Numbered from the stretch's first letter, positions 1-6,469 are shown. The stretch: 8,728 bases of DNA from Litorimonas sp963922935 (GCA_963922935.1 CAWUKE010000089.1:1-8728), one strand, 5' to 3'. Made by a program: numbers and translations. Notes: generated by a model not told the origin, from the letters alone.

Positions 1-7
1 GTAGACC

Positions 8-1168
8 CTAGCGACGGTGACGTTTGCGCCAATGACGCCCGGTTTCATAACTCGTCTCTAATGTCGATCCAGACTTCGTCGAGGAATAACCGGCTAGGTT
101 CTCGCTGTGCATCACCTTTTGCTTCGCGTGATAGCCATGCGAGCAGCCCTGCTCACGACAGACCTGCCCGTCTTCATAATGGCTGACGCCCCCTGACGGA
201 GCCGTATGAACCGTTGGAGCCACGGGCGCGTGCGAGTGGCTCACAGACGGCCTGTAGGTTGGTGCAGGTTGCGCAGCGGGCTGAGGGATTGTTCCTGTGC
301 CGGGCGCGCATAAAACACGACGCCATTCATAACGCTCATCCGCGATCAGGCGTTTTGTTTGCACCTGACCATATTCTGTCGGGACTTCGATCAGCGCTTC
401 AATACCGGGCTGAACCAGTTTTTCGACCGTAATAGATCGATATTCCGCAGGCACAGGGATTTCCTGCACACCACCGGGATCGGCGACAACTTGCTTGGTG
501 ATTGTCTGATAGACGGCCGGAACGCGGGTGCGTTGTACACCGCCCGGGCTACTCATCACTTTGCGTGTGACATTCACCGTCTCGCCAGGCTCTTCGACCA
601 GACACCAGATTTCACACATGGGTCCGCAAGCGCTTCCGCCCGTCTGACCATATTGGGTCGTGCTGGAATAGCCTTGTCCGTGGCGACCCGCATCTGCTGT
701 GCTGTGAATGATATAGCCCTGACGCGCCAATTCACCCGGATTGCCTTTCTTCCAGATCAAACGCGGCGCGGAAGTTTGCAGCGTTTCTGTAACCGTCTGA
801 AAAGTTGGGGGCGTCACGGACAACTTATCATAAGAGGGTCGCGTCAAAACTTTCTCTGACACAGTTTTATAGGTGGGCTGACGCACAGCGAAACGAACAC
901 TGGGTTCTTTGACCATGACTTGCTCTGTCTCCGTCACTAGCTGGGCCTGTGCGATATGAGGCTTCGTATGGGCTTCACGCGTGATGACTTTTTCCGTCAG
1001 CGTTTCATATTGCGCCGGAATTTTGACGCGGGCGTAGCATTCGCCAGCATGACTTACCGGAGGGAGCAAATCCGGCGTATAAGCCGGGCCGCTCACGGGT
1101 CCCCCCGCCCAAACAGGCGCAGCCATGGCTATGAGGGCGGTTGAGAAAAGGGCAGGCTTTAAGGTCAT
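8..1168 (-). CDS. Secreted repeat protein with PAxYxTxT units, function unknown
   Basis: This gene encodes a 386-residue protein with a Sec signal peptide: K4, a hydrophobic stretch at residues 6-18, and likely cleavage after V-W-A21. The mature part holds about six degenerate units of the form V-x-x-P-A-x-Y-x-T-x-T-x-x-V. Examples begin at C44-Y-A-R-V-K-I-P-A-Q-Y and, later, at R-V-P-A-V-Y-Q-T and P-V-P-A-E-Y-R-S. A middle insert contains three clustered cysteines (S-A-C-G-P-M-C-E-I-W-C). The tail is rich in Pro, His and Ser and ends very basic (R-K-R-H-R-R). Similar units occur in some OmpA-like and cell-surface proteins, so an envelope or periplasmic role is inferred; no enzyme motif is visible. 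An ATG six bases upstream at 1174 is possible, but AAGGAGT lies only one base or less from it and seven from the ATG at 1168, so I chose 1168. The VanZ-like gene lies 58 bases upstream on the same strand. Confidence 0.82.
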   Translation of the reverse strand: MTLKPALFSTALIAMAAPVWAGGPVSGPAYTPDLLPPVSHAGECYARVKIPAQYETLTEKVITREAHTKPHIAQAQLVTETEQVMVKEPSVRFAVRQPTYKTVSEKVLTRPSYDKLSVTPPTFQTVTETLQTSAPRLIWKKGNPGELARQGYIIHSTADAGRHGQGYSSTTQYGQTGGSACGPMCEIWCLVEEPGETVNVTRKVMSSPGGVQRTRVPAVYQTITKQVVADPGGVQEIPVPAEYRSITVEKLVQPGIEALIEVPTEYGQVQTKRLIADERYEWRRVLCAPGTGTIPQPAAQPAPTYRPSVSHSHAPVAPTVHTAPSGGVSHYEDGQVCREQGCSHGYHAKQKVMHSENLAGYSSTKSGSTLETSYETGRHWRKRHRR

Positions 1169-1191
1169 GAACATACTCCTTCGTTGTTCAT
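1167..1191 (-). repeat. Inverted repeat enclosing RBS and start codon
   Basis: The arms ATGAACA (1167-1173) and TGTTCAT (1185-1191) are perfect 7-base complements around an 11-base loop. In the minus-strand transcript the loop carries the AGGAG ribosome binding site, and the 3' arm covers the upstream ATG and the first two bases of the preferred ATG at 1168. It could be an mRNA hairpin that modulates translation or a DNA operator. The sequence shows only the symmetry. Confidence 0.5.
1175..1181 (-). promoter_or_regulatory. Ribosome binding site that decides the start of the repeat protein
   Basis: Read on the minus strand this is AAGGAGT. Its AGGAG core is one base from the ATG at 1174 but seven bases from the ATG at 1168, which favours the second. 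It sits in the loop of the inverted repeat at 1167-1191. Confidence 0.7.
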
Positions 1192-1226
1192 CGCAAGACG
1201 TCCCATCCCGATGTGCAAGTTTTGTG

Positions 1227-1559
1227 CTAGCGGTTGCGCCCTATCCCTATGATGAACAAAACGATTACGGCACCTACTGCGTTGGCGATCATATCGAGCC
1301 CGGAAAAACTCCGGCTTGTCGTGAGAAGAGCTTGAGCCACCTCCACAGCGACCCCAAAGACGGTAGTGTATAGAAAGACCTTTATCAGTGGCCAGCGCGG
1401 CCAACCGAAGGCCGTTAACCCCGCGAGAGCGCCATAGGCCAATGCATGCTGAATTTTGTCGGTATAGGTTACTGAGGCTGGGGCGCTGCTCGGCATTAAT
1501 GAGAGTATCGAAATGGCTAAGACCAAGCCCAATACTGCAATCCGAAAAACCGTTTTCAT
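1227..1559 (-). CDS. VanZ-like family membrane protein
   Basis: This 110-residue protein fits the VanZ-like family. A first membrane helix (about residues 4-22) ends in S-L-M-P. It is followed by the family signature D34-K35-x-x-H38-x-x-A-Y, a second helix near 39-53, a third near 59-78 carrying E73-x-x-Q76, then R83...D89-x-x-x-N93-x-x-G96 leading into the last helix (92-106). The length is normal for single-domain VanZ-like proteins. VanZ of enterococci gives low-level teicoplanin resistance by an unknown mechanism; chromosomal members in proteobacteria have no established role, and resistance should not be inferred here. The start has only a weak ribosome binding site (AGAGCC, about 6 bases upstream), but an in-frame TAG at 1608-1610 with no other ATG in between leaves no better choice. 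It probably leads a two-gene unit with the repeat protein. Confidence 0.85.
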   Translation of the reverse strand: MKTVFRIAVLGLVLAISILSLMPSSAPASVTYTDKIQHALAYGALAGLTAFGWPRWPLIKVFLYTTVFGVAVEVAQALLTTSRSFSGLDMIANAVGAVIVLFIIGIGRNR

Positions 1560-1713
1560 GATTGAGGCTCTGGCCTGTCTTCGTGGCAGAACGAAGAGGA
1601 TTTCGAGCTAAATCTGTGTATTGATGCGGCATTCGTCACCCCCCAGATTTACGATATGTGACCCGCTTGATAGGGTTAAAGCATGGTAAACATGGCAGCA
1701 ATGTGGCAGGCGT

Positions 1714-1750
1714 CGCTTGCAAAAAACGGCGTCAGGAACTCCTGCAAACG
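1714..1750 (+). repeat. Nested inverted repeat in the PCD leader
   Basis: The outer arms CGCTTGCA (1714-1721) and TGCAAACG (1743-1750) pair over eight positions with one mismatch. Inside lies the near-palindrome CAGGA-AC-TCCTG (1733-1744), which shares two bases with the right outer arm, so the two structures compete. The element ends two bases before the ribosome binding site at 1753. It may be a leader hairpin or an operator; the function is unknown. Confidence 0.35.
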
Positions 1751-1752
1751 CT

Positions 1753-1762
1753 GAGGAAAGGA
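1753..1762 (+). promoter_or_regulatory. Ribosome binding site of the PCD gene
   Basis: GAGGAAAGGA is a purine-rich Shine-Dalgarno stretch whose AAGGA core ends seven bases before the ATG at 1770, which supports that start. Confidence 0.7.
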
Positions 1763-1769
1763 ACAAGAA

Positions 1770-2039
1770 ATGGACGTATTAAATCCAAAGGACGTGGCGG
1801 AAACACTGGATGGATGGACAGGCGGTGACGATTTCATCACCAAAGTCTTCCGCTTTGAGGATTTCGCGGAAGCCTTTGCCTGGATGACACGCATAGCCAT
1901 CATCGCTGATAAAATGGATCACCACCCAGAATGGTTCAATGTTTACAACCGCGTTGATGTCACCCTGACAACCCATGATGCGGGCGGTGTGACCGAGAAG
2001 GATCGGGCGCTCGCGGAAGCTATGGAAAAAGCGGCCTAA
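1770..2039 (+). CDS. phhB: Pterin-4a-carbinolamine dehydratase (PCD/DCoH family)
   Basis: The 89-residue product matches the 4a-hydroxytetrahydrobiopterin dehydratase family. It dehydrates the 4a-carbinolamine that aromatic amino acid hydroxylases leave on their pterin cofactor, in the cytoplasm. The active-site pattern is complete: H51-H52-P53, Y59, H69 and D78. The spacing equals that of His61/His62/His79/Asp88 in mammalian DCoH, shifted by ten. The block F-R-F-x-D-F-x-x-A-F (27-36) is also typical. The protein is at the short end of the family but lacks nothing essential. No phenylalanine hydroxylase gene is in the window, so the partner enzyme is unknown. In organisms without one, PCD-like proteins have been linked to molybdopterin metabolism. 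The DUF885 gene follows after 89 bases on the same strand with no clear terminator between them. Confidence 0.93.
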   Translation: MDVLNPKDVAETLDGWTGGDDFITKVFRFEDFAEAFAWMTRIAIIADKMDHHPEWFNVYNRVDVTLTTHDAGGVTEKDRALAEAMEKAA

Positions 2040-2128
2040 TTCTCTTTTTTGAAAACACAAATGGGCGCTGGCGATAGAACCGTTTTTACGGCTTGCACCC
2101 GCAGGATCTCCGCGCCACTCTCTTGCCC

Positions 2129-4003
2129 ATGCCCCAATCTCTGCCATTTCGTTTTATCTTAACAGCTGTCGCAACACTGCTGGCCGTTCCTGCCGCCGCG
2201 CAAACTGATGCGGCAAACGACCTGTTAGCTTTGACGTGTCCAGAAGGTCGGATCATAACGCTGGATGATCAACCAGCTTGCGAATTGGAAGATAGTGTCA
2301 GTCTTCTGATTGCAGATTTTGAGCGCAATTCGCTGCAAAGTAATGTCTACGCTGCGGGCGAAAAAGGCGATCGCGACGCCTTGCGACGCCTTCCTGATGT
2401 CTCCCCGGCTGGGATTGCTGAACGCCAACGCTATCTTGAGGCCTTTGTCCGTCGCCATACAAATCTGCGGCGTTCACCCGGCTTTGCGCGCCTGACACAG
2501 AATGAGCGGCTCGATTACGACTTGCTGGGCTTTGTACTGACGCTCGACTCCCGGGTTGCGCCATTTGATGAAGCCCGCATCCCTTTCCAGAACGATAGTG
2601 GGTTTTTCAACGAGCTTTTATACGTCATGCGGCAGACACGCTTTGAAAGTGTTGACGATTACAGCGCATATGCCGCCCGCTTGACCAAACTGCCCGCCTA
2701 TTTCGCAGACCATAAAGCCAATATGCGCCGCGGCATTGAAACGAACTATACGGCCAGCGCCGATATTATGCCGGGCATCATTGAAGTCGTGCGGCGATTG
2801 GCAGAAGCCCCTGTCGCTGAACACCCGCTTTTCGCGCCGTTTATGCGGTTTCCAGACAGTCTGGAGGCGGCCCAGCAAGCACGGCTTCGCGCTTTGGGTG
2901 AAGCTGCGCTCAGCACATCCGTTATTCCGGGCTACCAAGCGCTTTTGACCTTCTTGGAAGATGAATATGCCCCGGCAGCGCGGACCGAAGCCGGTGTGGG
3001 AACGACCGAACAAGGCCGCGATTATTACCGCGCACTCGTGCGAAATTATACAACACTCGACCTCAGCCCTGACGAAGTTCACGCGCTCGGACAAAGTGAA
3101 GTCGCGCGGATCCGCGAAGAGATGGACACGGCCATGCAGGAAGCGGGCTTTACCGGTACGTTTCCTGAATTCTTGGCCTTCCTGCGGTCCGATCCGCAAT
3201 TTTACGCCAAAACCGAAGATGAATTGCTCATGCGCGCGGCTTGGCTTGCCAAAAAGCTGGACGGGCAAATGCCGGCCTTCTTCAAGACATTGCCACGCCT
3301 GCCCTATGGCGTAATCAAAGTTCCTGACGAAATTGCGCCCAACTATACAACAGGTCGTTATTGGGGCGGATCGCCGGAAAATCGCCGAGCGGGCAACTAT
3401 GTTGTGAACACCTATGATCTTTCGCAACGCCCGCTTTATGAATTACCCGCGCTGACGGCGCATGAAGGGGTACCGGGTCACCACCACCAGATCGCTCTCG
3501 CGCAAGAACTCAACCAAGCGCGTCCCGACATGCCAGAGTTTCGACGCTCCCTTTATCCAACCGCCTTTGGCGAAGGGTGGGGACTCTATGCGGAGCGGCT
3601 CGCCGCCGAAATGGGCCTTTATGAAACGCCTTATGAACGCTTTGGGCAGCTATCTTATGAAATGTGGCGCGCCTGTCGGTTAGTTGTGGATACCGGCATG
3701 CATTGGCTTGGCTGGACACGCGAAGAGGCCGAAGCCTGCTTTTTAGAAAACTCAGCCCTTTCCAGAAGTAATATCCGCACCGAAGTTGATCGCTACATTA
3801 GCTGGCCGGGCCAGGCCTTAGCCTACAAAGTTGGCGAATTGAAAATCATTGAGCTCCGCGAACGGGCCGAAGCCGCGCTGGGTGAGCAGTTCGATATTGG
3901 CGAATTTCACGATGCCGTTTTGATGCAGGGCGGCGTGCCCCTGTCACAACTGGAACGACAGATCGATCAATATATCGCCCGCGTTCAGCGGACGCGCCAA
4001 TAA
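2129..4003 (+). CDS. Exported DUF885 family protein, putative metallohydrolase
   Basis: From the ATG at 2129 the product has 624 residues. The first 22 or so form a Sec signal peptide (F-R-F, a hydrophobic core, then P-A-A-A before Q-T-D), so it acts in the periplasm or outside. A TTG at 2093 would add 12 residues before the signal and has no ribosome binding site; the ATG has only a poor one too. The C-terminal half carries the hallmarks of DUF885: H445-E446-G-V-P-G-H451-H452-H453, then G-E482-G-W-G-L-Y-A-E, R-L-V-V-D-T-G-M-H (517-525) and E-V-D-R-Y...P-G-Q-A-L-A-Y-K (552-567). The HE(x)4HH element and the downstream Glu resemble a zinc peptidase site, and DUF885 proteins are often compared with metallopeptidases, but the substrate is not known. 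Length and motif order are normal. The gene ends at a convergent junction with the lipoprotein gene at 4063. Confidence 0.9.
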   Translation: MPQSLPFRFILTAVATLLAVPAAAQTDAANDLLALTCPEGRIITLDDQPACELEDSVSLLIADFERNSLQSNVYAAGEKGDRDALRRLPDVSPAGIAERQRYLEAFVRRHTNLRRSPGFARLTQNERLDYDLLGFVLTLDSRVAPFDEARIPFQNDSGFFNELLYVMRQTRFESVDDYSAYAARLTKLPAYFADHKANMRRGIETNYTASADIMPGIIEVVRRLAEAPVAEHPLFAPFMRFPDSLEAAQQARLRALGEAALSTSVIPGYQALLTFLEDEYAPAARTEAGVGTTEQGRDYYRALVRNYTTLDLSPDEVHALGQSEVARIREEMDTAMQEAGFTGTFPEFLAFLRSDPQFYAKTEDELLMRAAWLAKKLDGQMPAFFKTLPRLPYGVIKVPDEIAPNYTTGRYWGGSPENRRAGNYVVNTYDLSQRPLYELPALTAHEGVPGHHHQIALAQELNQARPDMPEFRRSLYPTAFGEGWGLYAERLAAEMGLYETPYERFGQLSYEMWRACRLVVDTGMHWLGWTREEAEACFLENSALSRSNIRTEVDRYISWPGQALAYKVGELKIIELRERAEAALGEQFDIGEFHDAVLMQGGVPLSQLERQIDQYIARVQRTRQ

Positions 4004-4033
4004 AAAACGCCCTGGACTTTCGCCCAGAGCGTT
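4002..4033 (-). terminator. Rho-independent terminator for the lipoprotein gene ending at 4063
   Basis: AACGCCCTGG (4006-4015) pairs with CCAGAGCGTT (4024-4033) over ten positions with one mismatch, with an 8-base loop. Read on the minus strand the hairpin is followed by six T (complement of 4002-4007), about 30 bases after the lipoprotein stop codon. On the plus strand no T run follows, so it would serve the DUF885 gene only weakly. It overlaps the DUF885 stop codon. Confidence 0.8.
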
Positions 4034-4040
4034 GCGCGTC

Positions 4041-4072
4041 TCGCTTCTATCGATACTGCCCCCTAGAAGCGA
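4041..4072. repeat. Perfect 9-base inverted repeat across a stop codon
   Basis: TCGCTTCTA (4041-4049) and TAGAAGCGA (4064-4072) are exact complements around a 14-base spacer. The right arm contains most of the stop codon of the minus-strand lipoprotein gene. No T run follows on either strand, so it is not a classical terminator. It may stabilise the 3' ends of the converging transcripts. Confidence 0.5.
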
Positions 4073-4923
4073 TAGCGACCCCGCAGCATTATCGGAACGG
4101 ACAGTGTTGAGCCGCCATTATTAATGCCGGCCAGAGCATTGCCCGGACCCAAAGCGGATGTGTCTGTGTCAGGCTTACCCGTGTAGCGCAGGCCGGTTTC
4201 AAGACCGATTGTGCTATAGCGTGTCAGCGGTGTTTCAACACCAACCAGACCCGCAGCCGTTCCAACAAGGCTGCTTTCGTAGAATGGCACAGGGTTCCCA
4301 CCATTAAAGGCTGCGCCGCCGAGTTGCACATTTTCGATCTGAACATCGTCGAGCTGTGTCAGGCCAACACGACCTTCGACGTAAGGGCGCACTGAATTCA
4401 AGATCAAACCTCTGCGTAGGGCAAAATACTGACGCAGACCCAACTCCGCGCCGTAGCTTTCGTAATCCGATAATGCACCGGTCAGCGCTTCTTCGCCAAC
4501 TGTTCCCCAATCCACAACGCCTGCGCTGTCTGCTTTCTGATAGTGACCCATCAGCGTGACTTTGCGGTTTGGCGAAAGTGCGTAAGAACCACCAAGTTCG
4601 GCGCGCAGGCCTGTATCATAGGCATCATTCATGCTGATCGTACGGATGTTTGCGGGGGAACCATCATTGGTCTGTGACCCCGTAACCGCCGTGCCATCAA
4701 CGATGAAAGCGGGGCCGACGCCGCCTTCTAGGTTCCAGCGTGAGAGGCAGGCTTGTGTCCCACAGCCCTTTGGCGCGTGATGCGCGGTGTGCTGACCGTG
4801 ATGCGCGGTATGATGATAGGCGGAGTGCTTATAAGAGTTGTGACCGCCAATTCCGAGGAAGGAGCAGCCGGAAAGCGCGATGGATGCCGTAATGGCCGAG
4901 GCGCCGAGAAGCAGATTACGCAT
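4063..4923 (-). CDS. Outer-membrane lipoprotein with His-rich linker and beta-barrel-like domain
   Basis: The 286-residue product starts with a lipoprotein signal (M-R-N-L-L-L...A-L-S-G-C20), with Ser at +2 as expected for outer-membrane sorting. Residues 28-49 contain nine histidines with a repeated H-T-A-H-H, followed by C54 and C59. From about residue 63 alternating polar and hydrophobic segments suggest a small beta-barrel, ending L-S-V-P-I-M-L-R-G-R-Y-R-F with the C-terminal Phe typical of BAM substrates. It shares three blocks with the next two minus-strand genes: Y...T-L-M-G near 114-126, L-S-D...G-L-R-Q-Y-F at 151-167 and I-G-L-E-T-G-L-R-Y near the end. In-frame ATGs at 4959 and 4941 would put charged residues before the signal; AGGGA lies seven bases ahead of 4923, so I chose that start. 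Function unknown; an OmpW/OmpA-like porin-type protein is an alternative description. Confidence 0.8.
   Translation of the reverse strand: MRNLLLGASAITASIALSGCSFLGIGGHNSYKHSAYHHTAHHGQHTAHHAPKGCGTQACLSRWNLEGGVGPAFIVDGTAVTGSQTNDGSPANIRTISMNDAYDTGLRAELGGSYALSPNRKVTLMGHYQKADSAGVVDWGTVGEEALTGALSDYESYGAELGLRQYFALRRGLILNSVRPYVEGRVGLTQLDDVQIENVQLGGAAFNGGNPVPFYESSLVGTAAGLVGVETPLTRYSTIGLETGLRYTGKPDTDTSALGPGNALAGINNGGSTLSVPIMLRGRYRF
4777..4809 (-). repeat. Direct repeat encoding the histidine heptads
   Basis: GTGATGCGCGGT occurs at 4777-4788 and again at 4798-4809, a period of 21 bases. It encodes the repeated T-A-H-H of the lipoprotein linker, which points to growth of the His-rich stretch by tandem duplication. 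Confidence 0.65.
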
Positions 4924-4946
4924 TGTCGTATCCCTGTTCATGTCGT

Positions 4947-4972
4947 CCCGAGCTGGCACAATGCGCCTCGGG
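4947..4972 (-). promoter_or_regulatory. Leader inverted repeat of the His-rich lipoprotein gene
   Basis: CCCGAG (4947-4952) and CTCGGG (4967-4972) are perfect complements, with a 14-base spacer that can itself fold (GGCGCA/TGTGCC). It lies 23 bases upstream of the start codon at 4923, almost the same place as the inverted repeats of the two paralogous genes. The role is unproven. Confidence 0.4.
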
Positions 4973-5056
4973 GAGCGTTTACAAGGAGCGTGACTTGCAA
5001 CCTGTGTGCCAGATCGCGAATGGGCCGAACGTTTTGGAAATTTTCTCTATAAACAC

Positions 5057-5081
5057 GAAAAAGCCCGGCCGAGGCCGGGCT
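5057..5081 (-). terminator. Rho-independent terminator of the Gly-rich lipoprotein gene
   Basis: AGCCCGGCC (5062-5070) and GGCCGGGCT (5073-5081) form a perfect GC-rich hairpin. Read on the minus strand it is followed by five T, and it lies 27 bases after the stop codon at 5108. A smaller hairpin (ATCTG-TTG-CAGAT, 5092-5104) sits between the stop codon and this terminator. Confidence 0.92.
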
Positions 5082-5107
5082 GGAATTCTTTATCTGTTGC
5101 AGATCTT

Positions 5108-6424
5108 TTAGAAGGCGACCCGACCCCGGAGTTTAAGCGGGATAGAGACGCGGTCCTCACTTTCGAACAGCGTATCCATATTATCGCGCCAGCGAACACC
5201 GGACTCGACGCCGATAGCCGCGCGAGGCCCAACTGCCAATTCAGCGCCCACAACAGCGGCCGCCGTTGGGTTCCAGCCGGCCTCGACATAATCCAGCGCG
5301 CCAAACTCAACACCATCGGCGGAGTAAGGACGATTGATTGTCACGTCATTATTGTGCGTGAAGCCAGCGGTCGCGCCCACATAGGGACGGAAGCCTGGAT
5401 TTTGGCCGATATATTGGCGGACACCGCCTTCGATCGTGAACAAGTCAAGATCGGAGAAGACTGCGTCGATGTTTTCAAGCGTTCCTGGGGACCGCGCATC
5501 AACAGACTGATAGCCTTCAACCGTTTGACCTTCGGCTGTCCCGTAGCTGACCCCACCGAGCAGAGTTGTGTTACGAGACACATCATAAGCCAGGTTGCCC
5601 CCAACAGACTTGAAGGTGCCGAACGCTTCGTCGTAGCTAATGCCGGTCGTTCCGCCTGTATTCACGGCTGGATTTGCATCTGATGGACCCGCAGGTTTCG
5701 CGGTGAAAATATCCCCGCCCGCATCAAATTCTGTTCCGAGTGTGCCTTCGACGCCGAACGGCATTGCCGCGCCAAAGGCTGCGCCTGCTAGACCTGCGCC
5801 AAAGGCTGAGCCGCGTAGTTGCGGGACGCCATAGGGCGCTGGGTAAGGCTGTGGGACATAAACCGGCGAGCCCACGACCGTCTGGACGCCTTGGCCCTGC
5901 ACATAAGCGCCATTTGTATATTGCGTCCCAACAACATTCGTTCCGAAGGCGGCTCCGCCCGCGGCAGCCCCAAATGGAGCGCCAGCGCCAATTGTTGTCG
6001 CTTGGAAGCCATTAGCGCCATAATATCCAGCACCAGACCCCCCGGCAAAGCCAACGCCCTGACCATTAAATCCGGCATTGCCAACGCCATTTGCAGCAAG
6101 GCCTGCACCGACTGCGCCTGGACCATAGCCCGCGCCCGTTCCGTATCCCGCGCCTGTACCGTAGCCGTAGGCATTCCCAGCGCCATAACCCGGCCCAAAG
6201 CCTTGGGCCGTTCCGTAAGCCATGCCGCCAACACAATTAGCACCGCCTGCGTAACTGTAAGCGCCGTGCTGATAGCTGGCTTGTTGATAGCCATATCCCG
6301 CGGGTCCACCGGGGAGGCAGTTTACAGCAGCTGAAGAGCCGTATCCGGAAGATCCGAACGGTCCGCCCAGTCCTGAACACCCTGTGGCAACGACGGCTGA
6401 GATTGCAAAGATTGCGAGCCGCAT
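5108..6424 (-). CDS. Outer-membrane lipoprotein with long Gly/Tyr-rich linker and beta-barrel-like domain
   Basis: The 438-residue product begins with a short lipoprotein signal (V-V-A-T-G-C16) and Ser at +2; the -3 residue is Ala rather than the usual Leu, which is acceptable but not ideal. Residues 17 to about 225 are dominated by Gly, Ala and Tyr, including three G-Y-G-x-G-A type units at 86-104, and contain further cysteines at 35 and 64. The C-terminal part (from about 260) resembles its two neighbours: Y-D-V-S-R-N-T-T-L-L-G (280-290), F-S-D...G-G-V-R-Q-Y-I (323-339), R-P-Y-V-G, I-G-V-E-S-G-V-R-W and a final I-P-L-K-L-R-G-R-V-A-F. This suggests a barrel held in the outer membrane with an additional lipid anchor. 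The ribosome binding site AAAGGGAGG lies five bases before the ATG. A strong terminator follows, so it is likely its own transcription unit. Function unknown. Confidence 0.8.
   Translation of the reverse strand: MRLAIFAISAVVATGCSGLGGPFGSSGYGSSAAVNCLPGGPAGYGYQQASYQHGAYSYAGGANCVGGMAYGTAQGFGPGYGAGNAYGYGTGAGYGTGAGYGPGAVGAGLAANGVGNAGFNGQGVGFAGGSGAGYYGANGFQATTIGAGAPFGAAAGGAAFGTNVVGTQYTNGAYVQGQGVQTVVGSPVYVPQPYPAPYGVPQLRGSAFGAGLAGAAFGAAMPFGVEGTLGTEFDAGGDIFTAKPAGPSDANPAVNTGGTTGISYDEAFGTFKSVGGNLAYDVSRNTTLLGGVSYGTAEGQTVEGYQSVDARSPGTLENIDAVFSDLDLFTIEGGVRQYIGQNPGFRPYVGATAGFTHNNDVTINRPYSADGVEFGALDYVEAGWNPTAAAVVGAELAVGPRAAIGVESGVRWRDNMDTLFESEDRVSIPLKLRGRVAF
6113..6166 (-). repeat. Three tandem 18-base units within the Gly/Tyr-rich region
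   Basis: The units 6113-6130, 6131-6148 and 6149-6166 align position by position and encode G-Y-G-x-G-A three times. They differ mostly at third codon positions, which suggests an old duplication held by selection on the protein. Confidence 0.7.
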
Positions 6425-6429
6425 ATCGG

Positions 6430-6438
6430 CCTCCCTTT
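6430..6438 (-). promoter_or_regulatory. Ribosome binding site of the Gly-rich lipoprotein gene
   Basis: Read on the minus strand this is AAAGGGAGG, five bases before the ATG at 6424. It supports that start and suggests efficient translation. Confidence 0.7.
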
Positions 6439-6448
6439 GGTTTTCCTC

Positions 6449-6469
6449 ATCGACCAGCCTTGGGTCGAT
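6449..6469 (-). promoter_or_regulatory. Leader inverted repeat of the Gly-rich lipoprotein gene
   Basis: ATCGACC (6449-6455) and GGTCGAT (6463-6469) are perfect 7-base complements around a 7-base loop. The element lies 24 bases upstream of the ATG, just outside the ribosome binding site. It could be an mRNA stem-loop or an operator. No T run follows, so it is not a terminator. Confidence 0.5.

Larger units (their letters stand above)
1560..1769. other. Divergent intergenic region
   Basis: These 210 bases separate the leftward VanZ-like gene from the rightward PCD gene and should hold promoters for both. I see no convincing -35/-10 pair on either strand. The only structured element is the inverted repeat at 1714-1750 just ahead of the PCD gene. 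Confidence 0.5.

Noticed and set aside
359..859. 166-codon plus-strand frame
   Set aside because: Antisense to the repeat protein, which has a signal peptide, repeats and a good ribosome binding site; the antisense product shows no domain or start signal.
1165..1632. 155-codon minus-strand frame overlapping the VanZ-like gene, with a GGGGGG-type ribosome binding site before its ATG at 1632
   Set aside because: It lies one base out of register with the VanZ-like frame, whose family motifs are clear; its own product is Arg/Ser-rich with no recognisable domain.
1667..1694. TTGATA ... TAAACA as a promoter for the PCD gene
   Set aside because: The spacing is about 14 bases and the -10 box matches poorly, so I do not call it.
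2618..3427. 269-codon minus-strand frame
   Set aside because: Fully antisense within the DUF885 gene and without recognisable motifs; long antisense frames are common in GC-rich codons.
5006..5683. 225-codon plus-strand frame
   Set aside because: Antisense to the barrel part of the Gly-rich lipoprotein and running through its terminator hairpin; no family resemblance.
6113..6166. Tandem repeats considered as a CRISPR-like array
   Set aside because: The units are contiguous, 18 bases long, in frame and coding for Gly/Tyr units; there are no spacers.
5788..6309. 173-codon minus-strand frame inside the Gly-rich lipoprotein gene
   Set aside because: A product of the repetitive composition in a second frame; Met/Ala/Arg-rich with no domain.
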